Positions 44,801 to 51,124 of a stretch of 64,000 bases of DNA are shown piece after piece. The DNA lies in the NCBI RefSeq assembly GCF_027172205.1, contig NC_070614.1, positions 816,001-880,000 on the forward strand, in the 5' to 3' direction. Position numbers and translations under genes: made by a program. The notes beneath the pieces were generated by a model. That model was not told the origin of the DNA. It ran no database searches and saw only the letters and a program-made list of their open reading frames with translations. The stretch comes from Podarcis raffonei (Eukaryota; Chordata; Lepidosauria; Squamata; Lacertidae). How positions within the stretch are numbered: position 1 is the stretch's first letter; each line of letters begins with the position of its first letter.

Positions 44801-47028
44801 CTAACCACTACACCTGCTGGTTCTCAAAATGCTGGCCACTGGGGAATTGAGATGAGGCTGAGGGGCTTTCTCGGGCCCCTTCCCTTGAGAGCAAGGGTTG
44901 CCACTTAGTGCAAGCATGTATGCTTTGCTGGCAAAAGGTTCTCAGTTCCATCCTGGGGATCTCCAGTTAAAAACATCTCTGGTCAGTGACCAAAGAACAT
45001 GGCATGCCAGAGATGGAGGAGGAGGAGGAGGCGTTGATTGGGAAGACATCTTCTTCTGCTCCAGGACCATCCAGGCAGGGGACATGGCTTTCCTTGTCTC
45101 CTCAGACTCAGAGGAAAAGCTCTCTCCTCTGGTCCAGCAAGTCTGCACCTGTCAGCCTCCAGAAGGCCCCTGTGTGCTGCTGTGACCCCTTTCTCCTTGG
45201 GGGAGCTCCAGATTGGGCCACCTGCTGCAGGGATTTGTCTGTGGTCCTGAAGAGACTGGCCTTCCTGCTGTGATTCAGCACAGCCTTCTTTGGCTTGGCC
45301 CTCCCAGATGTGATTCTCCAGCCCTCTCAGCCAAGGCAATTGCTTCAATCCCCCCTCCCCATGGATCCTCAAATAAAACTAGGACAGGGCAAGCAGGGGG
45401 TTGAACTAGATGACCCTTGGGGTTCCTTCCAACTCTTCAGTTCTATAATTCTCAGTAGCAAGTTACATGGAAGCCCTTTCTTTGCCTGAGACTGGAGATC
45501 TGATACCACTTAGTGTAGAACAGCCTCTGCCAACCTAGCACCCTGCAGATGTTTTGGACTATGGCTCCCAGCGTCATATGGCTGTCCCAGACACCTGGAA
45601 GCTGAGTTTGAGGCGGGTGGTGGGGCAGCATGCTTGCCTTCCATCTTGCACAGATGCATGTGTGCAGGCATGTGCTGCGTATGTGTGCTTGTGTGTACAC
45701 AGCAACCTCATTTCCGGTACCTGTCACTCAGTGGCTGCCCCTGGCAGTGTTGTGTGAGGAGACAAGGTGGGGCTGGAACCGCCTGCCCTCTTGCCTGCCC
45801 TTGCTGCTCTGCCAGCTGATCTCCAAGCTGCTTCTCCCACCTGGGAAGCACCCAGCTGGCTGGAGCACGTGGCACTCCTTGCCTGTGCCAATCAGGGCAC
45901 ACAGGTTGCCTTGCCCCAGTTGCTGGTCACACACACTAAGCCACTGGTGATGGGTGTCCCAGCTAGCTCAGGGCAGGGCTCTCCATGCTGGTTCTTGGCA
46001 CCCAGACTTTGCCTGTCTCCTCTTGTCAGTTCATCATTGCCAGCTCCCTCCTGGACCAGCCTCCCCTCACTCTCTTCGACTACCAGTACCCAGACTGGAG
46101 CATCTTGGTGGGTTACCTCATCGGAGCCTCATCCTTCATTTGCATCCCAGTCTACATGGTCTACAAGCTGGTCTGGACCCCGGGATCTCTTAAGCAGGTC
46201 AGGGAGCTAGAATGCCCTCTACTCTGTGGTTGTGTGGATGCCTGTGTCTGGGCGGGGGTTCAAGAAAGGGGGTTTCCCTCAGCAGTGGTGGAATTCTAGG
46301 TCTTCTCAGGGGGCACGAAGGCTGCCATTCTGAGCTTACCTGACTCCATGGAACCTGTGAACCTGCTGTGCAACTCAGGGAGTCTGACGGCGAAGTGGCT
46401 AAGTTATGAACCAGTCACGCACATTGTTGGGAACCACTCCCCCCAAAATATACTTTTTCTTAGTGTTTCTTTGTGAGTAATATATTCAAAGGAAATTGAA
46501 CTGGGGGGTGATGACCTCATGATGTATATACAGTGTTTGCTTGTGATGGTACTCAGCGATAGAAGAGCTTCTTATGGCCTGCTGGATGAGAGAGGCAGTG
46601 AGCTTCACGGCTGAGGGGGAGGATTCGAACCCTGGTCTCTCCAAGGTCCTAGCCCAGCACTCTAACCACTACAGCGCCACTGGCATCAGCTCCCCCTCTC
46701 TCCTTTGCAAGATATATTCCCCAGGCTGCTGTAACTGGGACCCATGTTTTGTACGTTTTGTACGTTTTTTATTTTACGCATTGTTTTTATGGGAAATTGC
46801 TTAGACAAGTCAGTTTAAAGTGGTAAAAGAACCATATAAAATAAAGATGGAATGGGAAATGTCTGTAATCAAGTAAAATCCATCACTTGAGTGGTGTTTT
46901 CCAGGCTTGTCCCTCTCACTGTCTGTCTCTCTGCCTTGGTCATCCAGCGCCTGGCAGTCTGCCTTCGGCCGGAGAAGAGAGCTCAAGAGCAGCCCATGGA
47001 GCCTGGGCTCACGCCACTGGCCCCCTAA
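25855..47028 (+). CDS. SLC6A4-like sodium-dependent monoamine (serotonin) transporter, 13 coding exons
   Basis: This is a plasma-membrane SLC6 symporter that would take up a monoamine with Na+ and Cl-. Coding exons are 25855-26053, 28488-28622, 30884-31103, 33345-33483, 34720-34854, 37721-37824, 38589-38716, 40451-40563, 41856-41987, 43577-43676, 44352-44452, 46030-46197 and 46948-47028. They join without frame breaks into 584 residues with 12 TM segments. D50 matches human SERT Asp98, and S390 matches Ser438 with no net indel between. [15 protein letters not shown] is SERT-like rather than DAT/NET-like. F287 and F293 (Phe335, Phe341) and Y127/Y128 are kept; pocket positions 95, 172 and 173 are F, V and S. 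EL2 keeps both cysteines and the NCT and NVT glycosylation sites. The N-terminus is about 48 residues shorter than human SERT, with an in-frame TGA upstream of the ATG. Its position beside SGSM1 and its divergence suggest an SLC6A4 paralog; true SLC6A4 orthology is not excluded. Confidence 0.93.
26605..26770 (+). repeat. tRNA-derived SINE (CORE/MIR-like), sense
   Basis: GAGCCAGTGTGGTATGATAG (box A), CCAGGGTTCAAATCCCCAC (box B), TTACAGGGCTGTTATGAAG and CTTGAGCTCCTTGG follow in order. It lies in SLC6A4-like intron 1. Confidence 0.7.
27354..27371 (+). repeat. Poly(A) run
   Basis: About 18 consecutive A in intron 1, probably an old retroelement tail. Confidence 0.7.
27425..27600 (+). repeat. tRNA-derived SINE
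   Basis: GACTCAGTGGCAGAGCATCC (box A), CAGTTCAATCCCCAACAG (box B), AACCCTGGGGAGCCTCTGCC and GTCTGACTCAGTATGAGG follow the family order. Confidence 0.75.
27600..27805 (+). repeat. CR1 LINE fragment, sense
   Basis: It encodes decayed CR1 C-terminal motifs: ACAACTTTCTGACAGTAAG and TCTCCTTCCTTGGAGGTTTC match the CR1 copy at 6775-7565. Confidence 0.65.
28488..28622 (+). CDS. SLC6A4-like exon 2: TM2
   Basis: This 135-nt exon has acceptor CTCACAG and donor GTAAAA. It encodes [15 protein letters not shown] and [14 protein letters not shown], ending in ICPIFKG. The phase is 1 on both sides, and the MELALGQ motif of SLC6 TM2 is intact. Confidence 0.92.
29120..29645 (+). repeat. CR1-like LINE fragment, sense
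   Basis: It encodes [30 protein letters not shown] and [11 protein letters not shown], then enters the 3' UTR (GCAGTTGCTGGAAACTGCAG). It shares the 3' UTR of the family at 34885-35811. Confidence 0.7.
29700..29780 (+). repeat. Unassigned interspersed repeat tail
   Basis: TTCCAGTGGCACCTTAAAGAT and GGTATGAGCTTTCGTGTGT match the repeat inserted in L1 at 17740-17852. Confidence 0.5.
29850..30862 (-). repeat. L2 LINE C-terminal fragment, antisense, interrupted
   Basis: In reverse it encodes [39 protein letters not shown] and [18 protein letters not shown], as in the copy at 39350-40250. A stretch at about 30077-30450 that is not L2 breaks it. Its 5' end stops about 20 bp before the acceptor of SLC6A4-like exon 3. 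Confidence 0.8.
30884..31103 (+). CDS. SLC6A4-like exon 3: TM3 and glycosylated loop EL2
   Basis: This 220-nt exon has acceptor CCACGCAG and donor GTAAGT. TM3 reads [12 protein letters not shown]; the YYN triad is kept while the positions equal to human I172, A173 and S174 are V, S and F. EL2 has a conserved Cys pair and the N-glycosylation sequons NCT, NVT and NHS. Transposons lie within about 30 bp on both sides. Confidence 0.92.
31260..31930. repeat. GC-rich minisatellite, first block
   Basis: Variable units contain GCTTCGGGAACACATCCGCAG and GCGCCGGGCGCGCTGAAAGC. Each longer unit ends in an inverted repeat built on CCGCAGCCTAGGCA / TGTCTAGGCTGCGG, seen near 31292, 31540, 31752 and 31873. 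Confidence 0.85.
31930..32345. repeat. 119-bp hairpin tandem repeats, second block
   Basis: Homologous points recur at 31996, 32115 and 32234, exactly 119 bp apart, with a partial fourth unit. In the first unit a perfect 21-bp stem (31992-32012 with 32018-32038) encloses the loop AGTTC; later units keep near-perfect versions. Confidence 0.9.
32880..32960 (-). repeat. CR1 3' tail, antisense
   Basis: CATAGAACCATAGCATTGTC and CTAAGGGTCATCTGTTCCAA form the antisense CR1 end. Confidence 0.6.
32962..33130 (+). repeat. CR1-like LINE 3' end, sense
   Basis: GGCATCTGACTGGCCACCCTG, ACAGGATGCTGGGCTAGGTG and GGCCTGATCCAGCAGGCTC are in sense order. Confidence 0.7.
33345..33483 (+). CDS. SLC6A4-like exon 4: TM4
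   Basis: This 139-nt exon has acceptor TGCCTCAG and donor GTAACA. It completes a split Val codon and encodes [14 protein letters not shown]4 ([16 protein letters not shown]) and WKGVKTSGK. It exits in phase 0. Confidence 0.92.
34720..34854 (+). CDS. SLC6A4-like exon 5: TM5
   Basis: This 135-nt exon has acceptor CTTCCAG and donor GTAAGC. It encodes [20 protein letters not shown] and the [10 protein letters not shown] loop typical of monoamine SLC6 members. Confidence 0.92.
34885..35811 (+). repeat. CR1-like LINE, sense, split by a Sauria SINE
   Basis: The left part encodes [10 protein letters not shown]-type sequence (GCAGCCACATTTGGAATACTG) and AEKVQKR-like codons. After the SINE it resumes at about 35490 with AGAGTTAAACTATGGAACTCC and runs to the 3' end GCTCTTCTTATGGTCTTA. 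Confidence 0.75.
35118..35478 (+). mobile_element. Sauria-type SINE
   Basis: It has a tRNA-like head (GTGGTCTAAACCACTGAGCC, box B CAGTTGTTCGAATCCCC), the body GTGCAAGTAGATAAATAGG and GCGGCTTAGTCATGCTGGCC, and a GGGGTCCTTTACTACC tail. It is in SLC6A4-like intron 5. Confidence 0.85.
35820..37700 (+). other. SLC6A4-like intron 5, distal part
   Basis: No gene or clear repeat was recognised; it holds unique intronic sequence and a C-run at 36830-36838. Confidence 0.4.
37721..37824 (+). CDS. SLC6A4-like exon 6: TM6
   Basis: This 104-nt exon has acceptor CTGTGCAG and donor GTAAGG. It encodes [19 protein letters not shown], the unwound TM6 with Phe287, Ser288 and Phe293 (human 335, 336 and 341) lining the substrate and sodium sites. 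It exits in phase 2. Confidence 0.92.
38589..38716 (+). CDS. SLC6A4-like exon 7: TM7
   Basis: This 128-nt exon has acceptor CCTTCCAG and donor GTTTGT. It encodes [14 protein letters not shown] and [13 protein letters not shown], with the ion-site TSVVN stretch kept. The donor is the weakest-looking of the gene (GTTTGT). Confidence 0.9.
38812..38970 (-). repeat. CR1 3' tail, antisense
   Basis: ACAGAATCCTAGCATTGCAG, AGTTGGAAGGGACCCCCAAG and AGGAGAGTCTGCCATAGAG form the antisense 3' end of CR1. Confidence 0.65.
39306..39349. repeat. (AAT)n microsatellite
   Basis: About 14 AAT units join the 3' end of the antisense L2 at 39350-40250 and are probably that element's own simple tail. Confidence 0.9.
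39350..40250 (-). mobile_element. L2 LINE 3' part, antisense
   Basis: In reverse it encodes [80 protein letters not shown] and [19 protein letters not shown], the L2 RT C-terminal region. The 3' UTR ends at the (AAT)n run. It is well preserved, with at least one frame change near 40080. It lies in SLC6A4-like intron 7. Confidence 0.88.
40255..40438 (-). repeat. tRNA-derived SINE, antisense, next to exon 8
   Basis: GGAAGCTGCCTTATTCTGAG, TGGTCCATCTGGCTCAGTAC, CAGCAATGGCTCTCTGAGG and box B complement GGATGGAACCTGGGACAGG. Its head ends about 12 bp before the exon 8 acceptor. Confidence 0.75.
40451..40563 (+). CDS. SLC6A4-like exon 8: TM8
   Basis: This 113-nt exon has acceptor CTTTAG and donor GTAGGG. 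It encodes [16 protein letters not shown] and ends in LITLGLDST-type TM8 sequence (MITLGLDST). Ser390 matches human Ser438. A tRNA-derived SINE ends about a dozen bases before the acceptor. Confidence 0.91.
40970..41040 (-). repeat. CR1-like LINE 3' fragment, antisense
   Basis: GAGCCTGGCTGGATCAGGCC, CCTCTAGTCCAGCATCCTG and TTCTCACAGG. Confidence 0.65.
41500..41580 (-). repeat. CR1-like fragment, antisense
   Basis: CTCCTGTGGCTTCCAGCAAC and TGGCATTCAGAAGCATTGC belong to the same 3' UTR family. Confidence 0.5.
41638..41802. repeat. Compound microsatellite (GTCTCTT)n - (GTCTCT)n - (CA)n
   Basis: About a dozen 7-bp GTCTCTT units change to 6-bp GTCTCT units and then to a 29-bp CA run. It ends 53 bp before exon 9 of the SLC6A4-like gene. 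Confidence 0.92.
41856..41987 (+). CDS. SLC6A4-like exon 9: TM9
   Basis: This 132-nt exon has acceptor TTTGCAG and donor GTGAGT, phase 0 on both sides. It encodes [16 protein letters not shown] and TM9 ([18 protein letters not shown]). A compound microsatellite lies just upstream. Confidence 0.91.
42074..42165 (-). repeat. CR1 3' tail, antisense
   Basis: AACAGAATCCTAGAACAGTAG and AGTTGGAAGGGATCCCAAGG. Confidence 0.6.
42470..42680 (-). repeat. CR1-type LINE fragment, antisense
   Basis: ATAGAATCATAGATGCAGG, GAAGCCCATTCAGACTTGG and CTCCTCATGTTTAGCCAGAA resemble an antisense CR1 3' end of another subfamily. Confidence 0.5.
42705..43335 (-). repeat. CR1-like LINE 3' end, antisense, long copy
   Basis: AGAACATAAGAAGAGCTTGC, GGACCCATCTAGTCCAGC, CTTTTAAAGCCATCCAGG, GAGGGTTATGAGAGAGGG and CATGCCATGCATAATTTAAT follow in order, the longest antisense copy in the window. 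Confidence 0.75.
43372..43447 (+). repeat. Unassigned interspersed repeat tail
   Basis: GTAGCCGTGTTGGTCTGCC and CCTTCCAGTAGCACCTTAGAG; same family as 17740-17852. Confidence 0.6.
43577..43676 (+). CDS. SLC6A4-like exon 10: TM10
   Basis: This 100-nt exon has acceptor TTTTAG and donor GTAAGG. It encodes [15 protein letters not shown] and [13 protein letters not shown]. The glutamate pair of the extracellular gate is kept; Thr497 of human SERT is Ala here. Confidence 0.91.
44352..44452 (+). CDS. SLC6A4-like exon 11: start of TM11
   Basis: This 101-nt exon has acceptor TTTCCAG and donor GTAAGT. It encodes [15 protein letters not shown] followed by [15 protein letters not shown], matching the TQFCRDVKEMLGF region of SERT. 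Confidence 0.91.
44640..44828 (-). repeat. tRNA-derived SINE (CORE/MIR-like), antisense
   Basis: CTCACAACAACCCTGTGAG, AAGGTCACCCAGTGAGC and AACACTCTAACCACTACACC are the complement of the 26605-26770 family. Confidence 0.75.
44895..45010 (+). repeat. tRNA-derived SINE 5' fragment
   Basis: GCTTTGCTGGCAAAAGGTTC and TCAGTTCCATCCTGGGGATC match the tRNA-like head of the SINE at 27425-27600. Confidence 0.45.
45395..45455 (+). repeat. CR1 3' tail, sense
   Basis: GGGGGTTGAACTAGATGACC, CCTTCCAACTCTTCAGTTC and TATAATTC are a decayed CR1 3' end. Confidence 0.6.
46030..46197 (+). CDS. SLC6A4-like exon 12: TM11 end and TM12
   Basis: This 168-nt exon has acceptor CTTGTCAG and donor GTCAGG, phase 0 on both sides. 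It encodes [16 protein letters not shown] and TM12 ([16 protein letters not shown]), ending in WTPGSLKQ. Confidence 0.91.
46590..46692 (-). repeat. tRNA-derived SINE fragment, antisense
   Basis: GGATTCGAACCCTGGTCTC and GCACTCTAACCACTACAGC are the tRNA-like head in reverse. It lies in intron 12 of the SLC6A4-like gene. Confidence 0.65.
46948..47028 (+). CDS. SLC6A4-like exon 13: short C-tail and stop
   Basis: This exon has acceptor GTCATCCAG and 26 codons then TAA at 47026-47028. The tail reads [16 protein letters not shown] and ends in LTPLAP. It keeps an Arg at the human SERT 607 position but lacks the terminal NAV that I recall for human SERT. The frame and SLKQ-RL junction fit the family's LKERI; no polyadenylation signal was picked out with confidence. 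Confidence 0.8.
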   Translation, partial: RLAVCLRPEKRAQEQPMEPGLTPLAP

Positions 47029-47261
47029 TCCACGGCACGGACAGCCCCCCGAAAGGAGAGGCCAGCAGGACAGAGGGGGCCAACTCCAGAGCAACCGGGA
47101 GCCCCAAGCTGCACCACTTGCTTCACCTCCCCAGGAGAGCGAGATGCCTCCTGCTCGTCCAGCACCAGCTGCAGGGGCACCAAAGTGCATTTCCATCAAC
47201 ACTGGACAACTCCCAAGTCACAACTTTCTTGCTCCTCCTCTCCACTCCTCTACCTGCTGTA

Positions 47262-47905
47262 TTCATACAATTGGAAGGGGCCCCAAGGGTCCAACCCCCT
47301 GCGGTGCAGGAATCACAGCTAGTGAATCAATTTCTACTTAAAAACCTCTGGCGAAGGAGAGTCCACCTCCTTCCGAGCGAGTCTGCTCCACTGTTGAACA
47401 GCTGCTACTGGCAATAAGTTATTCCTGATGTTTAGCTGGGATCTCCTGTCTTGCAATTTGAATGCATTGGTTTGAATGCTGCCCTCTGGAGCAGGAAAAA
47501 CAAGCTTCCTCCCTTGAGGTACCATATTTTTTGCTCTATAAGACTCACTTTTTCCCTCCTAAAAAGTAAGGGGAAATGTGTGTGCGTCTTATGGAGTGAA
47601 TGCAGGCTGCGCAGCTATCCCAGAAGCCAGAACAGCAAGAGGGATTGCTGCTTTCACTGCGCAGCGATCCCTCTTGCTGTTCTGGCTTCTGAGATTCAGA
47701 ATATTTTTTTTCTTGTTTTCCTCCTCCAAAAACTAGGTGCGTCTTGTGGTCTGGTGCGTCTTATAGAGCGGAAAATACAGTATTTGAAGGGGGCTGTCCT
47801 CTCAGCTCTCCACCTTTTCTTCTCCAGGCTAAAGATATCCAGCTCCTTCAACCATTCCTCATATGTCTTGGTTCCCAGGGTCTTTACCATTTTGGATGCC
47901 CTGCT
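47262..47905 (-). repeat. CR1 LINE 3' part, antisense, split by a MITE
   Basis: TTGGAAGGGGCCCCAAGGG and CCACTGTTGAACAGCTGC on the left, and in reverse KTYEEWLKELDIFSLEKKRW on the right, match CR1. The element at 47522-47780 interrupts it. It begins about 230 bp after the SLC6A4-like stop. Confidence 0.75.
47522..47780. mobile_element. TIR fold-back MITE, 259 bp
   Basis: The ends CCATATTTTTTGCTCTATAAG and TTATAGAGCGGAAAATACAG are inverted repeats flanked by TA. The interior has a perfect 24-bp inverted repeat at 47621-47644 and 47668-47691. The outer GTGTGCGTCTTATGGAG and AAACTAGGTGCGTC motifs match the element at 31131-32535. Confidence 0.8.
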
Positions 47906-48189
47906 TTTCCCACACTTTTACGGTAATTGTTCCAGGTCTGTCTGGCCAGGCGATGTGGCTAGAAGAGTTTAAGAGAAGCTGCCAAGAGAGATTTTGGAAG
48001 TGTGCATGTCTGCAACCAGCATAGTTCCCCCTGCAATCCTTTTCATAGAAGAAGGCAAAGAGGAGGAGGAGGGGAAAGTCACCCTGAAGGGGGCTCTTCC
48101 TCTTCCACAGGATGTCAAAGCCCTCAGCACAGCCCTGCAGTGCAGCTCTCTCTGCCCATGTGTGGCTCAAATACCTACCTAGCTGCTGA

Positions 48190-48300
48190 TCCATATAGTT
48201 CAGCATCTTGTTCCCACGGAGACCAACCAGACACCCCCATGGGAAGCCCCTGAGCACCATGTGAGTGCAACACCAGCCACTCTCCCCACTTGTGCAGTAA
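48190..48300 (-). repeat. CR1-like fragment, antisense
   Basis: ATAGTTCAGCATCTTGTTCC, AGACCAACCAGACACCC and GGGAAGCCCC are degraded family motifs. Confidence 0.45.
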
Positions 48301-48540
48301 AGGGTGGGCATTGAGTACAATAGGCTCGCCCTTCAGGGAAAGAGGGGCTCTACCCTACCATCTCCCCTCTGTCTGCCCCACCTGTCTGTCTCTCCACTTA
48401 CAACCAGTCCAGGTGGGAGGGAGCACACCTCCATAGAACCAGGAGGAGGGGGACAAATGCAGGGTGAGCTGGCTCTGGCGCCACCAACTGGTGGGCTCCC
48501 TGCCCAATGAGTAACTATTGGTGGGAGAGGAGACAGACAC

Positions 48541-48541
48541 T

Positions 48542-48613
<72 letters not shown>
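48541..48613. repeat. (TG)n - (AG)n microsatellite
   Basis: A TG run of about 26 bp passes directly into an AG run of about 46 bp. Confidence 0.92.
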
Positions 48614-48615
<2 letters not shown>

Positions 48616-49009
48616 ATGTTAGGTATTAGACAAGACTTGCTTTTAGTCTGTAATCAGGCAGATTGGGACAGGGGCAGGGAGAGGCAGCAAGAACTAATCT
48701 GCACAAAATGTACTGAGACCAGAAACTCCAGTTGGTACCCTGACATCCTGTGAAGAGGAAGCGCTAACTGCAAGTTTGTTTTCTGTCCTCTGAAATTTGT
48801 CTTGAATTTATATGGAAATTAGCATATGCAAGTTTGTGTCATTGGCCTGTGAGAAGAGTCTTGTCAATACCTGCCCATGGTACAAAGAGAAAAGCTACCT
48901 GTTCAGTTTGGCTAATGGGAGTTGCTGTCACTCTACAGTTGCAGCCCTCAACACCTTTCATCTTCACAACATCTTCACAAAGCTTGGCTAGGCTGTCTTA
49001 CCCGGAGGG

Positions 49010-49274
49010 CAGTGCCGGATTTACGTATAAGCTAAACAAACTTTGGCTTAGGGCCCCACTCTCTTGGGGGCCCCCAAAAAAATTAAAGGAAAAAACAACT
49101 GGATGTACATTTTCAAAATATAAGATAAAAAACAAATAAAATAAAACTTACATACAGCATCAGTGTTTGTGTTGTGTAAGCTCCTATGACGTAAGTAATG
49201 GGCCCTGCCTGCTATATATAGGGCCCCATTACCTACAGTAGCTTAGGGCCTCGTCAAACCTAAATCCAGCCCTG
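49010..49274. mobile_element. hAT-type MITE, 265 bp, with 8-bp duplication
   Basis: The ends CAGTGCCGGATTTACG and CTAAATCCAGCCCTG are imperfect inverted repeats, and CCGGAGGG flanks both sides (49002-49009, 49275-49282). GCTTAGGGCC recurs inside near both ends. The 8-bp duplication is the hAT hallmark. Confidence 0.82.
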
Positions 49275-49313
49275 CCGGAGGGCCACATTTGTCCTTGGCT
49301 AACCCTCTGGGGG

Positions 49314-49782
49314 GGACGCGGGTGGCGCTGTGGGTTAAACCACAGAGCCTAGGACTTGCTGATCAGAAGGTCGGCGGTTCATAGAATCATAGAGTTGGGA
49401 GAGACCACAAGGGCCATTGAGTCCAACCCCCTGCCAAGCAGGAAACACCATCAGAGCACTCCTGACATATGGTTGTCAAGCCTCTGCGGGGTTCGAATCC
49501 CCGTGACAGGGTGAGCTCCCGCTGCTCTGTTCCTGCTCCTGGCAACCTAGCAGTTTGAAAGCACGTCAAAGTGCAAGTAGATAAATAGGTACCGCTCCGG
49601 CGGGAAGGTAAACGGCATTTCCATGCGCTGCTCTGGTTCACAAGAAGCGGCTTAGTCATGCTGGCCACATGACCCGGAAGCTGTACGCCGGCTCCCTCGG
49701 CCAATAAAGCGAGATGAGCGCCGCAACCCCAGAGTCGGTCATGACTGGACCTAATGGTCAGGGGTCCCTTTACCTTTACCTT
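49314..49782 (+). mobile_element. Sauria-type SINE, split by a CR1 tail
   Basis: The tRNA-like head GGTGGCGCTGTGGGTTAAACC and GATCAGAAGGTCGGCGG are parted from the rest (GAATCCCCGTGACAGGG to CTTTACCTTTACC) by CR1 sequence at 49380-49492. The outer duplication AACCCTCTGGGGG is at 49301-49313 and 49783-49795. Confidence 0.88.
49380..49492 (-). repeat. CR1 3' tail inserted in a SINE
   Basis: CATAGAATCATAGAGTTGGG through CCAACCCCCTGCCAAGCAGG is an antisense CR1 end. GGTTC of the SINE occurs on both sides, suggesting a short target duplication. Confidence 0.8.
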
Positions 49783-49799
49783 AACCCTCTGGGGGCCAC

Positions 49800-51060
49800 A
49801 CTCCAGCAGTGGGTGTGGCCAAAACTGGGTGCAGCCAACACACCCCTCTCATATGCACACCAACACAGACCTCCACTCCGCTCATGATCTCCACTCATCC
49901 AGTGATTGATCTGCTGACTGGGGAGAGGGTGGTGTGCCCCACAACCAGGATGCAGGGCTCCCGCACCCTAGTCCTAGGGCTAAGTATTATTTTCTTGTTG
50001 CAGACAATACCAGAATCAGTGGAGTGGGGAGCAGCAGAAAAATGTGTTTAGGAAGTTTGCAGCCCTGTTTTAAAGGAACAGGAACCTCTGTTGTGTAATT
50101 TTCCACGAGGCTATCTCCTCTAGACCCAATTCTAGGCTGTCAAATCATTTCCACCGCATATTCGTGACTTGGATCATTTTCAAAGGCTCTTGCTGCTTTC
50201 TCCCTGATAAAGAGCTCTGCCTTACTTTCGTTTGACTTGGGGAAAATAAGCTGTTCTTAAGAGTGGAGAGAATCACCCTCAATTAGATCTCTGTCTACAG
50301 GTTCAGGGATCAGAAAATACAGTACTGTAATCAAAAGTTGGCAACCCTACATTTGTTCTATGATAAATGCATTTCAAATATCTGGATGTCTCCAGTGTCC
50401 TTTGACTTGGAGACCATCTTATTTTATTGTACGCAGCTGGAAGCACTGTGGATTTTAATTCTCTTGTATTTAATATCCTCTTGTATTCCCCAATTCCCCA
50501 ATTTATTTGTTTTGGGGAGGTGAGGTGAGCTCTGCAAAGGAGGAAGGGGTTACTCTGAGAATGTATTTGCACTGTGGTTCCTTTCAGAGAGATGTTGGGT
50601 CACAACTGCGTCCCATGAAGTCCACAAAACATTTATGCCGTGATAATAAATTTGTTAGCCTTTGAGGTGCCACAAGACTGTCGTTTTTGCTGTAAGGGAC
50701 TGGTGTGGCTACTAGCCCTCTGGAAATGGAAATGGCTGGGTGCCAACTCCATTCAGAAAGTGCTCTCGGAAAAGAAAGGAAACTTTTGCAAAATGCACAG
50801 ACTTGTAGAATATCTGGTTATAAACAAAAACAGCTAGGAAATGAGTGAGATTTAAACCTATAAAAATCCGAATTCTTCAAAGCTGGGGACTGTTTCGTTC
50901 TCGTTTTATTTCTAGGAAAGATCTGTAGCTTGCTGCCTTTTCCAAGGCAAGGAGGTAACGGGTGAAACGAGATAACATTGATTAAAATGCAATAAAAAGA
51001 GCAGGAAATTAAAAGCCGCATTGACTGACCCATGGTTTTGAAGCCTGCTTAGGTTATTTG
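49800..51060. other. Intergenic, no gene recognised
   Basis: I see no exon with good splice sites and no clear interspersed repeat; the sequence is moderately AT-rich. Confidence 0.4.
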
Positions 51061-51065
51061 CATTT

Positions 51066-51124
51066 AGGCTACAATCCTATGCACACTTGGGAGTAACTCC
51101 CATTGAATTCAGTGGGTTTCCTTC
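51066..51124 (+). repeat. Short interspersed repeat piece
   Basis: CTACAATCCTATGCACACTT and CATTGAATTCAGTGGG belong to a reptile repeat pattern; a relative (TAAGTCCCATTGGCTTCAGTG) is at 33200-33225. The family is not named. Confidence 0.4.

Noticed and set aside
45767-46210. 147-codon open frame in intron 11 and exon 12
   Set aside because: It is out of frame with exon 12 and shows no homology or splice support.
49314-49540. tRNA-like box A and box B sequences
   Set aside because: They are the heads of Sauria and other SINEs, with retroelement bodies and tails, not tRNA genes.
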